A stretch of 64,000 nt of DNA from Bacteroidales bacterium. Lineage in GTDB: Bacteria > Bacteroidota > Bacteroidia > Bacteroidales > UBA932. The DNA lies in assembly GCA_029007435.1 (NCBI GenBank), contig JAQXHU010000037.1:31430-95429 (forward strand), read 5' to 3'. This document shows positions 53,852-62,214 of the stretch, piece by piece. The notes under the pieces are model-generated. The model ran no database searches, was not told the origin of the DNA, and saw only the letters and a list, made by a program, of their open reading frames with translations. How positions within the stretch are numbered: position 1 is the stretch's first letter; every line of letters starts with the position of its first letter. The translations under genes were made by a program, and so were the position numbers.

Positions 53852-55075
53852 ATGAAGAAAACAGCATTATACATAATAATTGCCGCATTAGGGCTCGCAG
53901 GATGTATGAATATTGACAATGTCAATCCTTACACCGGCAGTCTCCATATTCTGCGTATCGAACCGCAGTATCCGGACGGTTTTCCGGACGCATCGAAGCC
54001 GGGCATCCGGATTTCCGTCACAGACCGTAACCTGGGCAACACATATTCTGTGACCACCGGGACGGACGGAAATGCGGAGGTTCTTCTGCCTGGAGGAAGT
54101 TACAGGATTGTGATGAGCTGTCCTGACGGAAATATGGTTTACAACGGGGCGGCCGACAATGTTGTCCTGACCGCAGACAGAAGCCTCTCCCTGATGGTGA
54201 TAGGCTCACGTTCAGGACGGATTGTGATTAAGGAACTCTATTTCGGCGGCTGCCAGAAATATCCCGAGCAGGGCAATTACCAGATTGACAAGTACATTAT
54301 CCTGCACAACAATACTCTGGATGTTCAATACCTTGACGCTCTTTGCTTTGGAGCGGTTGACCCATACAATTCCGCATCCACCAACCCTTGGGTGACCACT
54401 GATCCCGATACCGGGGAGCAGGTCTTCCAGGATTTCGTTCCGGTGGTCCAGGCGGTATGGCAGTTCCCTGGTGACGGGGATGATTTCCCGCTCCAGCCGG
54501 GAGAGGATGCGGTGCTGTGCCTGACCGGCGCCATCAACCATCTTGCACAGTATCCTAATTCGGTCAATCTGAACAAGCCTGATTATTTCGTATGCTACAA
54601 CACGACATATTTCCCGAACACGGCCTGGCATCCGGCCCCGGGAGACAGGATAAGGCAGGACCACATTCTGAATTGTGTCATCAAGACAGGCATCGCCAAT
54701 GCTTATGCCTATTCCAGCATTTCCCCGGCGACGATTATCTTCAGGACTCCGGAAGATATTACAATCCTGGAGTTTGTGTCCAATCCTGACAATGTGGTCC
54801 AGAAGCCGGGCTCGACTGTGGACAAGGTTGTGGCCGTGCCTCTTGACTGGGTGATGGACGGCGTGGAAGTGTTCAACGGGGCAGGCAGCAAGAAGCGTCT
54901 CCCGTCCGTTATAGATGCCGGCAGCATCCAGTTCTCCGAGTCATTCCAGGGTCATTCCGTGCTCCGCAGGACCAATGAGTCCGCTACTGATGAATTCGGC
55001 TATGAGGTGCTTGAGGACACGAACAATTCAGCCAACGATTTTGTTGAAATTGCTAAACATACTCTGAATGAATAG
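53852..55075 (+). CDS. DUF4876-like outer-surface lipoprotein
   Basis: A 407-residue lipoprotein (lipobox Cys18, LGLAGC). Residues about 25-120 look like an Ig/carboxypeptidase-type beta sandwich (ISVTDRNLGNTYSVTTGTDGNAEVLLPGGSYRI). The rest resembles the DUF4876 family, with RSGRIVIKELYFGGCQKYPEQGNYQIDKYIILHNNTLD and NKPDYFVCYNTTYFPNTAWHP. It stands where SusD would be and may be the surface lid or ligand-binding partner of the receptor; that is inference. Its last bases overlap the next start (ATGAATAG), so the two are translated together. Confidence 0.8.
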   Translation: MKKTALYIIIAALGLAGCMNIDNVNPYTGSLHILRIEPQYPDGFPDASKPGIRISVTDRNLGNTYSVTTGTDGNAEVLLPGGSYRIVMSCPDGNMVYNGAADNVVLTADRSLSLMVIGSRSGRIVIKELYFGGCQKYPEQGNYQIDKYIILHNNTLDVQYLDALCFGAVDPYNSASTNPWVTTDPDTGEQVFQDFVPVVQAVWQFPGDGDDFPLQPGEDAVLCLTGAINHLAQYPNSVNLNKPDYFVCYNTTYFPNTAWHPAPGDRIRQDHILNCVIKTGIANAYAYSSISPATIIFRTPEDITILEFVSNPDNVVQKPGSTVDKVVAVPLDWVMDGVEVFNGAGSKKRLPSVIDAGSIQFSESFQGHSVLRRTNESATDEFGYEVLEDTNNSANDFVEIAKHTLNE

Positions 55076-56567
55076 GATATATACATATTTCACAATATTG
55101 CCCCTGGTCTTTATGCCTGCCGCTCTGCGGGCCCAGGAGTTCCGGACTGTCAAGTCGTCGAATCTGTGGAACGACGGGCGCAATGTGAACGGCCTCAGGG
55201 CTGATTCGCTGACTGTTTCGTTCGCTGAACTGTATGGCGGCGGAGAGGGTGGCGATTATCGCAACACATACGAAGCCAAATCATTATGGAAAGCCGGGGC
55301 AAGGGCGGAGACCATCACCCATTTTGACAGGATATCAATGGTTGGGGCCTTCTCGTTTGAGCATACGGACTACAGGAAGATGTGCGGCTCCATGTCAACG
55401 AGACCGGGCTACTATCCGGTGGATTTTCTGGAGTTCACTCCGGGGCGGAAGACAAGACAGACATACACTGTTTACGGAGGAATAACTGCCGATGTGGCTG
55501 ACTGCTGGCGTATCGGCGGCCTCCTGGATTTCAAATCGTCCAATTACACCAAGCGGAAGGATTTGCGTCACACTGACTATGTTCTCGACATAACTGTTGC
55601 CCCGAGTTTTCTCTGGCACAGGGGAGACTGGGCCGCAGGCGCATCCTATATTTTCTCCAAAAATTCGGAAACTATTGTGGCTGAGGAACTTGGTATTATT
55701 TCCGGGTCGTATTATGCCTTTTTGGACAAGGGGTTGAGGTATGGCGTATATGATGTCTGGTACAATTCCGGCCTCCATTTGAAAGGGGGCCTTCCTACCA
55801 GAGAGAATTACAATGGACTGGCTGTCCAGGCTGGCTGGCGGGATGTTTTTGCGGAGGTGGAATATGGACGCCGTTCAGGAAAAACAGGCGAGAAGCAGAA
55901 TATATTCTACAAATTCTCGGGCGACGAGGTTTCCGTAAAGGCAGGCTACAGACTGCGCGCCTCGGACATTTCGCATTATTTCCGTGCCGGTTACTCTTTC
56001 CGGACAATGGAGAACAGGGAGAATATTTTGGAGGACCATACTGAGAACGGCGTGACTACGACTGTGAGCTACGGCTCCAACTCGTTGCGAAACAGGGAAC
56101 GGCATTCTCTGTTCGCAGGATGGGATGTGACCCGGGAACTTTTCAGGTTCGGGCTCAGGGCTGAATGGGACAAGGACAAGGACGTTGTGTCGGAACTGTA
56201 TCCATACGTGGAGACCTCCGACAAGAATCTGTTCCGGTTCATAATTGATTTTTATCTGCCGATCCGCAGGTTCGCTATCGGACTCAATGGTACTTTCCGG
56301 CGCGGCTGGGTGGAGGAATCGGAGCGCACCGTATCGGACGAAGTGTCCGCAGAGTCTGTGCCTTATCGGCTGATGGATTATTATAATATTGAGAATGAGT
56401 ATATTACAACGCCTTCTTTCTGCGGAAAATTATCCTTGAGATATACGTTCAGGAACAATGTTTATATAGAGGGGGAGGTTGCGCCATCAGTCTCGCTGAA
56501 GAAAGTTAAATATATCGCCGGCACGGACAGGACAGCCGGTGCGATAAGAATCGGTTATACGTTTTGA
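55068..56567 (+). CDS. DUF6850-like outer membrane beta-barrel protein
   Basis: A 499-residue protein with a signal peptide (PLVFMPAALRAQ) and a barrel-like body of alternating strands rich in Tyr, Arg and Gly (GDYRNTYEAKSLWKAGARAETITHFDRISMVGAFSFEH). It ends in an aromatic-terminated strand (AIRIGYTF). It resembles the DUF6850 barrel family that I recall next to DUF4876 proteins. About 16-20 strands are plausible. It is translationally coupled to the lipoprotein upstream. No function is known. Confidence 0.78.
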   Translation: MNRIYTYFTILPLVFMPAALRAQEFRTVKSSNLWNDGRNVNGLRADSLTVSFAELYGGGEGGDYRNTYEAKSLWKAGARAETITHFDRISMVGAFSFEHTDYRKMCGSMSTRPGYYPVDFLEFTPGRKTRQTYTVYGGITADVADCWRIGGLLDFKSSNYTKRKDLRHTDYVLDITVAPSFLWHRGDWAAGASYIFSKNSETIVAEELGIISGSYYAFLDKGLRYGVYDVWYNSGLHLKGGLPTRENYNGLAVQAGWRDVFAEVEYGRRSGKTGEKQNIFYKFSGDEVSVKAGYRLRASDISHYFRAGYSFRTMENRENILEDHTENGVTTTVSYGSNSLRNRERHSLFAGWDVTRELFRFGLRAEWDKDKDVVSELYPYVETSDKNLFRFIIDFYLPIRRFAIGLNGTFRRGWVEESERTVSDEVSAESVPYRLMDYYNIENEYITTPSFCGKLSLRYTFRNNVYIEGEVAPSVSLKKVKYIAGTDRTAGAIRIGYTF

Positions 56568-56601
56568 TGTTATTAATAAAGTTTTTTGATAGTAAAGCAG
56601 T

Positions 56602-58221
56602 ATGAAAAGATTTGCAGTATTGGCTTCAGCGGCATTGTTGCTCGCCGCTTGCCAGACGGAAAAAGTCGAGACTTCCGTCATCGGAGAGGTACAGATTGTG
56701 CCTGTCATCACCAAGGCGACCGACGTTAACTTCGAGTCGGGTGACGCCATTGGAGTGTCTATTGTGAGAGCCGAGGCTCAGTATTCTGTGAATGACAAGC
56801 TTACATATTCTAATGATGTGTTCTCCGGCACCCTTATGTGGTATCCGGAAGCAATGGACAAATGCACCGTGTCCGCTTATTATCCTTATCAGGCTTCCGG
56901 AGTTCCGACTTCGTTCACAGTGGCTTCCGACCAGACATCCGGGCTTTCCGCTTCCGACCTCATCGCCGGTGTCAAGGCTGATGTGACGCCGTCGGCAAAT
57001 GCGGTTGTGGTGCCGTTCAAACATCAGCTCACCAAGATTGTGCTCAATGTGGACAACCAGTCCGGCGCAGCCATCTCATCAGTGGTTTTAGGCAATTCCA
57101 AAGTGACCGCAGATGTTGACGTCCCGGCGCTGAAGGCATCTGCTTCAGAGTCTTCGGAAACTGCTGATATCAAGGCATTTGCCGTAGAGGCTGGAGTGAA
57201 GTATGCGTCCATTGTAGTGCCTCAGACCGTGGCTTTCAGGCTTTCCGTGACCACATCCACCGGAGCTGTCCTTTCCCAGAATCTAGCCTCTGCCGAGTTG
57301 AAGCAGGGCGGCCAGTATTCCGTCAATGTGACCGTGCTCCCGGCAGACCTCAAAGTCAGCATCTCGGGTGAGATTGAGAACTGGACTGACGAGGGCGAGA
57401 TAGGTGCGGGCGAACCGGATTTCATCGAGTTCGAAGAGGGAATCGGGTATTTCATCTACAAGAACGAGAGATATTCCACAGTCACCCTTTCCAACGGTTC
57501 GGTATGGATGTCCCAGCCGATGCGCTATGTTCCGGAAGGATACACTGTTTCGACTGATCCTGCTGAAGGACATATCTGGGCTCCTTATACCCTTGTGGCG
57601 AATGAGGATGGGAAAACTTATACCCCGGTGCCTTCCACCGACAGGAATTTCATTGAAACCAATGGTTATCTTTACGATATGAATGTCATTCTCGGCGCTG
57701 ATGTGACTGCTGAGAATGCCGCTACTTTCGAAGGCGCTCAGGGTATCTGTCCTGCTGGATGGCACGTTCCGACCTGGGATGATTATTTTGCGATATGCGG
57801 AGCTTCGAACAAGAGGCTTACCGATTCCACGGCTCCTTCAAATCCTGACGCCGTGTTCTATGATGAGACGTACAAGGCCGGCAGGATCACTCTGATGAAC
57901 GCCGGAGGATGGAATGTCGTATTGCCTGGCCTGCGCCAGATGAATTCCGAGACAGCCACGCCAGTGTTCGGAACCACCTATGCTGATGCAACCAAATGCT
58001 CCATAGAGGCGTATTATGGACATAATGCGATGTCTTACTTCCCGACATCGACCTTGTATAATATCAAGAATAACACTGACGGATCATTAAACAGCATCCA
58101 GTTCTTCGCAGCTATGACCACATTCACATCAGCAAATATAGATGGCAAGTTCAGCCTGAGCTATATGAATTACAGGATGGGCTCCCAGCTCCGCTGCGTC
58201 AAGGACGCCGCTTCCGAATAG
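56602..58221 (+). CDS. Fimbrillin-like lipoprotein with FISUMP C-terminal domain
   Basis: A 539-residue lipoprotein (lipobox Cys17, LLLAAC). Residues about 25-255 resemble a Mfa2/fimbrillin-type beta domain (FESGDAIGVSIVRAEAQYSVNDKLTYSNDVFSGTLMWYP). Residues about 285-535 form a Fibrobacter-paralog (FISUMP) domain with GSVWMSQPMRYVPEG, CPAGWHVPTWDDYFAICGA and the ending GSQLRCVKD. Such domains are thought to be C-type-lectin-like binding folds. It is the last gene of the receptor operon, 34 bases after the barrel gene, and probably presents a binding surface outside the cell. Confidence 0.83.
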   Translation: MKRFAVLASAALLLAACQTEKVETSVIGEVQIVPVITKATDVNFESGDAIGVSIVRAEAQYSVNDKLTYSNDVFSGTLMWYPEAMDKCTVSAYYPYQASGVPTSFTVASDQTSGLSASDLIAGVKADVTPSANAVVVPFKHQLTKIVLNVDNQSGAAISSVVLGNSKVTADVDVPALKASASESSETADIKAFAVEAGVKYASIVVPQTVAFRLSVTTSTGAVLSQNLASAELKQGGQYSVNVTVLPADLKVSISGEIENWTDEGEIGAGEPDFIEFEEGIGYFIYKNERYSTVTLSNGSVWMSQPMRYVPEGYTVSTDPAEGHIWAPYTLVANEDGKTYTPVPSTDRNFIETNGYLYDMNVILGADVTAENAATFEGAQGICPAGWHVPTWDDYFAICGASNKRLTDSTAPSNPDAVFYDETYKAGRITLMNAGGWNVVLPGLRQMNSETATPVFGTTYADATKCSIEAYYGHNAMSYFPTSTLYNIKNNTDGSLNSIQFFAAMTTFTSANIDGKFSLSYMNYRMGSQLRCVKDAASE

Positions 58222-58256
58222 AACATCCTGATTGTTTGAAAATTCTCCCAGAGTGT

Positions 58257-58292
58257 GGTCCGGTCAAAGCCGGGCCGCCCTCTGATTTTTTT
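58257..58292 (+). terminator. Terminator of the receptor operon
   Basis: GGTCCGG pairs with CCGGGCC (one T-G wobble), then a spacer and seven T. The final T bases are shared with the -33 box of galM. Confidence 0.75.
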
Positions 58293-58321
58293 GCGAAAGA
58301 CGATAATAATTGATAAATTTG
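58290..58321 (+). promoter_or_regulatory. Promoter of galM-thyA-folA
   Basis: TTTG, 20 bases, then TAAATTTG: exact boxes at ideal spacing, 36 bases before the galM ATG. Confidence 0.75.
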
Positions 58322-58356
58322 AAAGTCTTGCGGACTAATTCACGGAGACAGTATTT

Positions 58357-59406
58357 ATGAACATTGAAAAGAAACTCTGGGGAAAGACTGCCGACGGCAA
58401 AGAGATTCTCCTTTATACTATCACCAATGCGTCAGGCGCATCGGTCAAACTCTCATCGGTGGGCGCCGGTGTAGTGTCAGTTGTGGTTCCGGACAGGGAA
58501 GGCAAAATGGATGACGTTGTCATAGGATATGATGACCCGATGTCGTATTTCGCTGACGGCCCGTGTGCCGGAAAATGTCCGGGAAGATTTGCAAACCGCA
58601 TTGCCAAAGGCCATTTCACCCTTGACGGAACAGAGTACACATTGCCGATAAACAATGCCTGCAATCACCTTCACGGAGGCCCTGAAGGATTCCAGAACAA
58701 GGTGTGGGACAGCAGAATAGAAGGAGATGCCGTGGAATTTATGTATTTCTCTGAGGATGGCGAGGCCGGTTATCCTGGCAATGTGAAAGTTGTCGCCAGA
58801 TACGAGTGGTCCGAGGACAATGAACTCACTCTGACCTTCACCGGGGAGACTGACGCTCCTACTGTGCTGAATCTCACAAACCATTCATATTTCAATCTTG
58901 ACGGAGAAGGCAGCGGTACGGTCCTGAATCATATACTTAAGCTGAACGCTTCGGAGTATCTGCCTACAGATGACACACTTATACCTCTTGGTGATCCGGA
59001 GCCGGTAGCCGGAACCCCGATGGATTTCGTCAGCGGGAAGAAGCTTGGAGCTGAAATCGAGGCTGACTTCCCTGCACTGAAGTATGGTAAGGGCTATGAC
59101 AACTGTTTCGTTATAGACGGATATCAGGAAGGCCAGATCCAGTCCGCCGCTGAGCTTTACTCACCTGCAAGCGGCCGTGTCCTTGAGGTCCTGACCACCC
59201 AGCCTGGTGTCCAGGTATATACAGGAAACTGGCTGACCGGCTGCCCGGAAGGCAAGAACGGACACATATACAATGACTATGACGCTGTGGCAATAGAGTG
59301 CCAGCATTTCCCGGATTCTCCGAACGAGGCTGAATACCCTACGACTGTCCTGAGGCCGGGCGAAGTATTTGAGCAGGCTATAATCTTCTCGTTCTCAGTT
59401 AGATAG
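58357..59406 (+). CDS. galM: Aldose 1-epimerase (mutarotase)
   Basis: A 349-residue cytosolic-type enzyme interconverting alpha and beta anomers of hexoses such as galactose. It has [21 protein letters not shown], the substrate His in [10 protein letters not shown] near 102, the catalytic His in [13 protein letters not shown] near 178 and the catalytic Glu region [26 protein letters not shown] near 313. No signal peptide is seen. It heads a unit with thyA (13-base gap) and folA, an unexpected mix of sugar and folate/dTMP genes. Confidence 0.95.
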   Translation: MNIEKKLWGKTADGKEILLYTITNASGASVKLSSVGAGVVSVVVPDREGKMDDVVIGYDDPMSYFADGPCAGKCPGRFANRIAKGHFTLDGTEYTLPINNACNHLHGGPEGFQNKVWDSRIEGDAVEFMYFSEDGEAGYPGNVKVVARYEWSEDNELTLTFTGETDAPTVLNLTNHSYFNLDGEGSGTVLNHILKLNASEYLPTDDTLIPLGDPEPVAGTPMDFVSGKKLGAEIEADFPALKYGKGYDNCFVIDGYQEGQIQSAAELYSPASGRVLEVLTTQPGVQVYTGNWLTGCPEGKNGHIYNDYDAVAIECQHFPDSPNEAEYPTTVLRPGEVFEQAIIFSFSVR

Positions 59407-59419
59407 GAAAGGAATTCTT

Positions 59420-60214
59420 ATGCAACAGTATCTTGACCTTCTCCGTCATATCAGGCAGGACGGAGTGATTAAGCACGACCGGACAGGAGTCGGAACCCAG
59501 AGCGTGTTCGGCTATCAGATGAGGTTTGACCTCTCGAAAGGCTTCCCTCTCCTGACCACCAAAAAAGTCCATCTTAAGTCAATCATATATGAACTTCTCT
59601 GGTTCATCGCCGGGGACACCAACATCAAGTACCTCAAAGAGCACGGGGTATCCATCTGGGACGAGTGGGCGGATGAGGATGGCAATCTCGGCCCTGTTTA
59701 CGGCCACCAGTGGCGCAGTTGGCCTGCTCCGGACGGCAGGAGCATTGACCAGCTTTCCCAGGTCATAGACCTCATACGTAACAATCCTGACTCAAGAAGA
59801 ATGCTTGTGACAGCCTGGAACCCGGGCGAAGTTGACAGTATGGCCCTCCCTCCGTGTCATTGCCTCTTCCAGTTCTATGTCGCTGACGGAAAGCTCTCCT
59901 GCCAGCTTTACCAGAGGAGCGCGGACACCTTCCTCGGTGTGCCGTTCAATATAGCTTCGTATGCCCTGCTTACAATGATGATAGCGCAGGTCTGCGGCCT
60001 CAAGCCTGGAGAATTCATACATACTACCGGGGACACGCATATCTATCTCAATCATTTTGATCAGGTTGACCTTCAGCTTTCACGCGAGCCGAGAGTATTG
60101 CCGGTTATGAGGCTGAATCCGGAGGTGAAGAGCATTTTCGATTTCAAATACGAGGATTTCACACTGGAGGGATATGACCCGTGGCCTGCGATAAAAGCGC
60201 CGGTGGCGGTATGA
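59420..60214 (+). CDS. thyA: Thymidylate synthase ThyA
   Basis: A 264-residue enzyme of exactly the E. coli length that methylates dUMP to dTMP using methylene-tetrahydrofolate. The catalytic Cys is in [13 protein letters not shown] near residue 146; [22 protein letters not shown] N-terminus, [14 protein letters not shown] and [20 protein letters not shown] are conserved. The C-terminal PVAV-type ending closes the active site. The stop overlaps the folA start by ATGA, fitting their linked roles. Confidence 0.97.
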   Translation: MQQYLDLLRHIRQDGVIKHDRTGVGTQSVFGYQMRFDLSKGFPLLTTKKVHLKSIIYELLWFIAGDTNIKYLKEHGVSIWDEWADEDGNLGPVYGHQWRSWPAPDGRSIDQLSQVIDLIRNNPDSRRMLVTAWNPGEVDSMALPPCHCLFQFYVADGKLSCQLYQRSADTFLGVPFNIASYALLTMMIAQVCGLKPGEFIHTTGDTHIYLNHFDQVDLQLSREPRVLPVMRLNPEVKSIFDFKYEDFTLEGYDPWPAIKAPVAV

Positions 60215-60729
60215 CAGATATGGAAAAGATAATGATAGCCGCCGTGGCGGATGACGGCGCAATCGGCAGGGACAATGCCCTGCTGTGGCACATTTCCGCG
60301 GATATGAAATATTTCCGAAGGACAACAATGGGCTGCCCTGTGATAATGGGCTACAGGACCTGGCTGTCCATCGGCAGGCCGCTTCCCGGAAGAGTCAATA
60401 TTGTCATCACCAGGAGCCATTTCGATGCTCCTGATTCTGTGATTCAGGTTCCGGATGTGCTGTCGGCATTCGAGGCGGCGGAGCATTCTGCGGGAGAGGC
60501 TTCAAAGTGTTTCATTATGGGAGGGGCGAAGACTTATGATCGGGCAATGGAATATGCTGACGCTCTGTATATTACCAATGTGCGGACCACAGTTCCGGAC
60601 GCCGATGCGTTTTTCCCTCCGATTTCTCCTGAGATTTGGGAAAAAGTGTCTGAGACAGTCCCGGAGACAGATCCGGAGAACGGTCTGGAATACTCTTTCT
60701 CGGTTTACAGGAGACGAACTTCCGCCTGA
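60211..60729 (+). CDS. folA: Dihydrofolate reductase FolA
   Basis: A 172-residue NADPH-dependent reductase that regenerates tetrahydrofolate after the ThyA reaction. It shows [31 protein letters not shown] with the catalytic acid region near residue 34, [23 protein letters not shown] and [14 protein letters not shown]. The ATG overlapping the thyA stop is used; the Met 9 bases later is possible. Its 3' end overlaps the convergent HTH gene by 25 bases. Confidence 0.95.
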   Translation: MTDMEKIMIAAVADDGAIGRDNALLWHISADMKYFRRTTMGCPVIMGYRTWLSIGRPLPGRVNIVITRSHFDAPDSVIQVPDVLSAFEAAEHSAGEASKCFIMGGAKTYDRAMEYADALYITNVRTTVPDADAFFPPISPEIWEKVSETVPETDPENGLEYSFSVYRRRTSA

Positions 60730-61076
60730 TTCCGGTCGCGTTGTCCTGACTCCAGTCTTACAGCGAGACCCAGTGCGTCCGCTATTCTCAACAAAGAGGA
60801 CAGCTGCATATCGGTCTCGCCTTTTTCTATCCTGTTGACATAGGAGCGGCCGCGTCCTATTCTGTCGGCCAATTCTTGCTGTGTGATGCCTAACTCTTTT
60901 CTTCTGCTTCGAAGCAATTCGCTATAATACAATGCTTTTGTCCTTATATTGATATCGTCCTCAGTCTTTATTCTCACTACCTTCGCTCTCTGCCTGCGGC
61001 TGGAATCCTTCTCACTTCCGCTTTCCCTGCCGAATTTCCGCCGCAACAGCTTTTTGAATCCAACAGCCTTGATCAT
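60705..61076 (-). CDS. XRE-family helix-turn-helix protein
   Basis: A 123-residue DNA-binding protein. A basic N-terminal tail (LLRRKFGRES...RRQR) precedes a Cro/C1-type HTH (about residues 52-106: LLRSRRKELGITQQELADRIGRGRSYVNRIEKGETDMQLSSLLRIADALGL), as in HigA-type antitoxins. No toxin gene lies beside it, so it is an orphan regulator. The ATG at 61074-61076 is preferred because a TATCTTTG -7 box lies just upstream; an in-frame start 78 bases earlier would lie before the promoter. Confidence 0.8.
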   Translation of the reverse strand: MIKAVGFKKLLRRKFGRESGSEKDSSRRQRAKVVRIKTEDDINIRTKALYYSELLRSRRKELGITQQELADRIGRGRSYVNRIEKGETDMQLSSLLRIADALGLAVRLESGQRDRNQAEVRLL

Positions 61077-61112
61077 ACTCCAGCACTTTATTGTTAATGA
61101 TTTTTGGGCCGG

Positions 61113-61120
61113 CAAAGATA
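61113..61120 (-). promoter_or_regulatory. Candidate -7 element of the XRE gene
   Basis: The minus strand reads TATCTTTG, 37 bases upstream of the chosen start codon. Confidence 0.5.
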
Positions 61121-61182
61121 CGATTTTTATGTTATAATCCGCTTGCTTTTTCAATAGTCATTCAGTAAATTTGCCCCACAAT

Positions 61183-61330
61183 TTCCCAGGCGGCATCAGC
61201 CGCCGCGCGGAGAACAGCGAAGCGCAGGCCGACGGCGATGGTGCGCACGAAGCGCTGATCGCCCCCTTGGAAAGGGGGTCGGAGGGATTGAGCATGGCGC
61301 CACATCCCCATAATGGGGACCGGAGGGGAA
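61183..61330. repeat. GC-rich hairpin repeat block
   Basis: An intergenic block much richer in G and C than its surroundings. It holds hairpins GGCGGC/GCCGCC (61189-61204), CCCCCTT/AAGGGGG (61262-61278) and TCCCCA/TGGGGA (61305-61319). Each of the last two is followed by a related GTCGGAGGG or GACCGGAGGGG motif, so a short unit appears twice. It looks like a repetitive intergenic palindromic element. Confidence 0.55.
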
Positions 61331-61337
61331 AATATTA

Positions 61338-61426
61338 GGAAGCGTGTCCGAGTGGTTGAAGTAGGCTGCCTCGCAAACAGTTTGCCGTGTAAAAGCGGCT
61401 CGCAGGTTCGAATCCAGCCGCTTCCG
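61338..61426 (+). tRNA. Atypical class II (Ser-type) tRNA, nominal anticodon CGC
   Basis: The acceptor stem is perfect (GGAAGCG with CGCTTCC). The D region TCCGAGTGGTTGAA, a long variable arm (GCCG/CGGC), the T-loop TTCGAAT and the discriminator G are all tRNA-Ser-like; CCA is not encoded. The 7-base anticodon loop reads CTCGCAA, giving CGC (Ala codon GCG), one base from the Ser CGA anticodon. Single mismatches occur in the D stem, the anticodon stem (C-A next to the loop) and the T stem (A-A). It may be a decaying tRNA-Ser(CGA) or an unusual tRNA. A terminator follows, so it can form its own transcript. Confidence 0.6.
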
Positions 61427-61429
61427 CCG

Positions 61430-61469
61430 AATAAGGAATTTGCCAAATGACGCAAGTTCCTTATTTTTA
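61430..61469 (+). terminator. Terminator after the tRNA
   Basis: AATAAGGAA pairs perfectly with TTCCTTATT around an 18-base loop and is followed by a T-rich run. Confidence 0.7.
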
Positions 61470-61527
61470 TTTACGCCACCAACCCCCAAAATCCACATCT
61501 CCGTCTCTGTTCATCCGTTCAGATACG

Positions 61528-61558
61528 AAAAAAGCACCTCAGTTGGGGCTGAAGTGCC
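61528..61558 (-). terminator. Terminator of the DUF2442 gene
   Basis: On the minus strand GCACTTCAG pairs with CTGAGGTGC (one T-G wobble), followed by six T, immediately after the stop codon. Confidence 0.8.
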
Positions 61559-61975
61559 TTATGACGCAAAAGAAACCTCGCTATAGATCTTTCCCAATTC
61601 GTGAATGCGGTCAAGAATCAGCTTTTCCCTTTCTTTTGATGGCTTCTTGAAACCATTGATATAATTCCTCATCAGAGACGGATTTAAACCGATAGCCTTT
61701 GAGAACTCAGCAATGTTGATTTCAGGATGCTCAAGGAAAAACCTCTGAAATGCAGAAGGCTCTGCCTCGTCATAGGTAAAACTCTCGAAACTGACATCCT
61801 CATCAAGTTTGTTCCAGTGAATGCCGATGGTGCTGATTTCGTATTCCTGCCTCTGCTCCTGGGTGGCGTGAAGAAGATTCTTGTACCAAAGAAGGGACTG
61901 ACGATAGGTCTTGCCGTCATCGCCAAGGCCGTACAGCCATTCGCCGTCAAACCATATTTTCTCAATCTTATTCAT
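61559..61975 (-). CDS. DUF2442-domain protein with HTH-like C-terminus
   Basis: A 138-residue protein. The N-terminal DUF2442 domain reads IWFDGEWLYGLGDDGKTYRQSLLWYKNLLHATQEQRQEY, then GIHWNKLDEDVSFESF. The C-terminal part (about 85-135: FLEHPEINIAEFSKAIGLNPSLMRNYINGFKKPSKERE) looks like a Cro-type HTH. Such proteins commonly pair with a DUF4160 protein in possible toxin-antitoxin-like units; that function is not proven. The ATG overlaps the stop of the upstream remnant (ATGAATAA), indicating past translational coupling. Confidence 0.8.
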   Translation of the reverse strand: MNKIEKIWFDGEWLYGLGDDGKTYRQSLLWYKNLLHATQEQRQEYEISTIGIHWNKLDEDVSFESFTYDEAEPSAFQRFFLEHPEINIAEFSKAIGLNPSLMRNYINGFKKPSKEREKLILDRIHELGKIYSEVSFAS

Positions 61976-62150
61976 TGTTTTCATCATTTTCAGTATCACC
62001 AAAGAGTTCGTACCATCTGTTAAGGATGATGTCTGAATTTTCGTGGATGGCTCGTTCAATTCGCTTCAGGTCATTAGCCTTGATTCCATGTGAGGAAAAC
62101 AAAAATACAAACTTTTGCCGATATCCCGTATGATGATAAACATCTTTGAT
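61968..62150 (-). pseudogene. Headless DUF4160-like remnant
   Basis: An open frame of about 60 codons between stops, with no ATG, GTG or TTG start. It reads ...KANDLKRIERAIHENSDIILNRWYELFGD..., like the C-terminal end of DUF4160 proteins, which usually sit directly upstream of DUF2442 genes. The N-terminal part is missing, probably lost at a junction near 62150 where the sulfatase promoter region begins. The family call rests on context and a short match, so it is tentative. Confidence 0.5.
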
Positions 62151-62179
62151 TCATTCAGAAAAAATATTCCCAAATTTTA

Positions 62180-62187
62180 TAACTTTA
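62180..62187 (+). promoter_or_regulatory. Candidate -7 element of the sulfatase gene
   Basis: TAACTTTA, one base off TAnnTTTG and the same octamer as in the tonB promoter, lies 27 bases before the start. Confidence 0.35.
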
Positions 62188-62214
62188 CGCAATCGAAATC
62201 TTAATTCAGACATA

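Noticed and set aside
60705..61154. XRE protein as antitoxin of a toxin-antitoxin pair
   Set aside because: No small toxin-like gene lies on either side; it is kept only as an orphan HTH protein.
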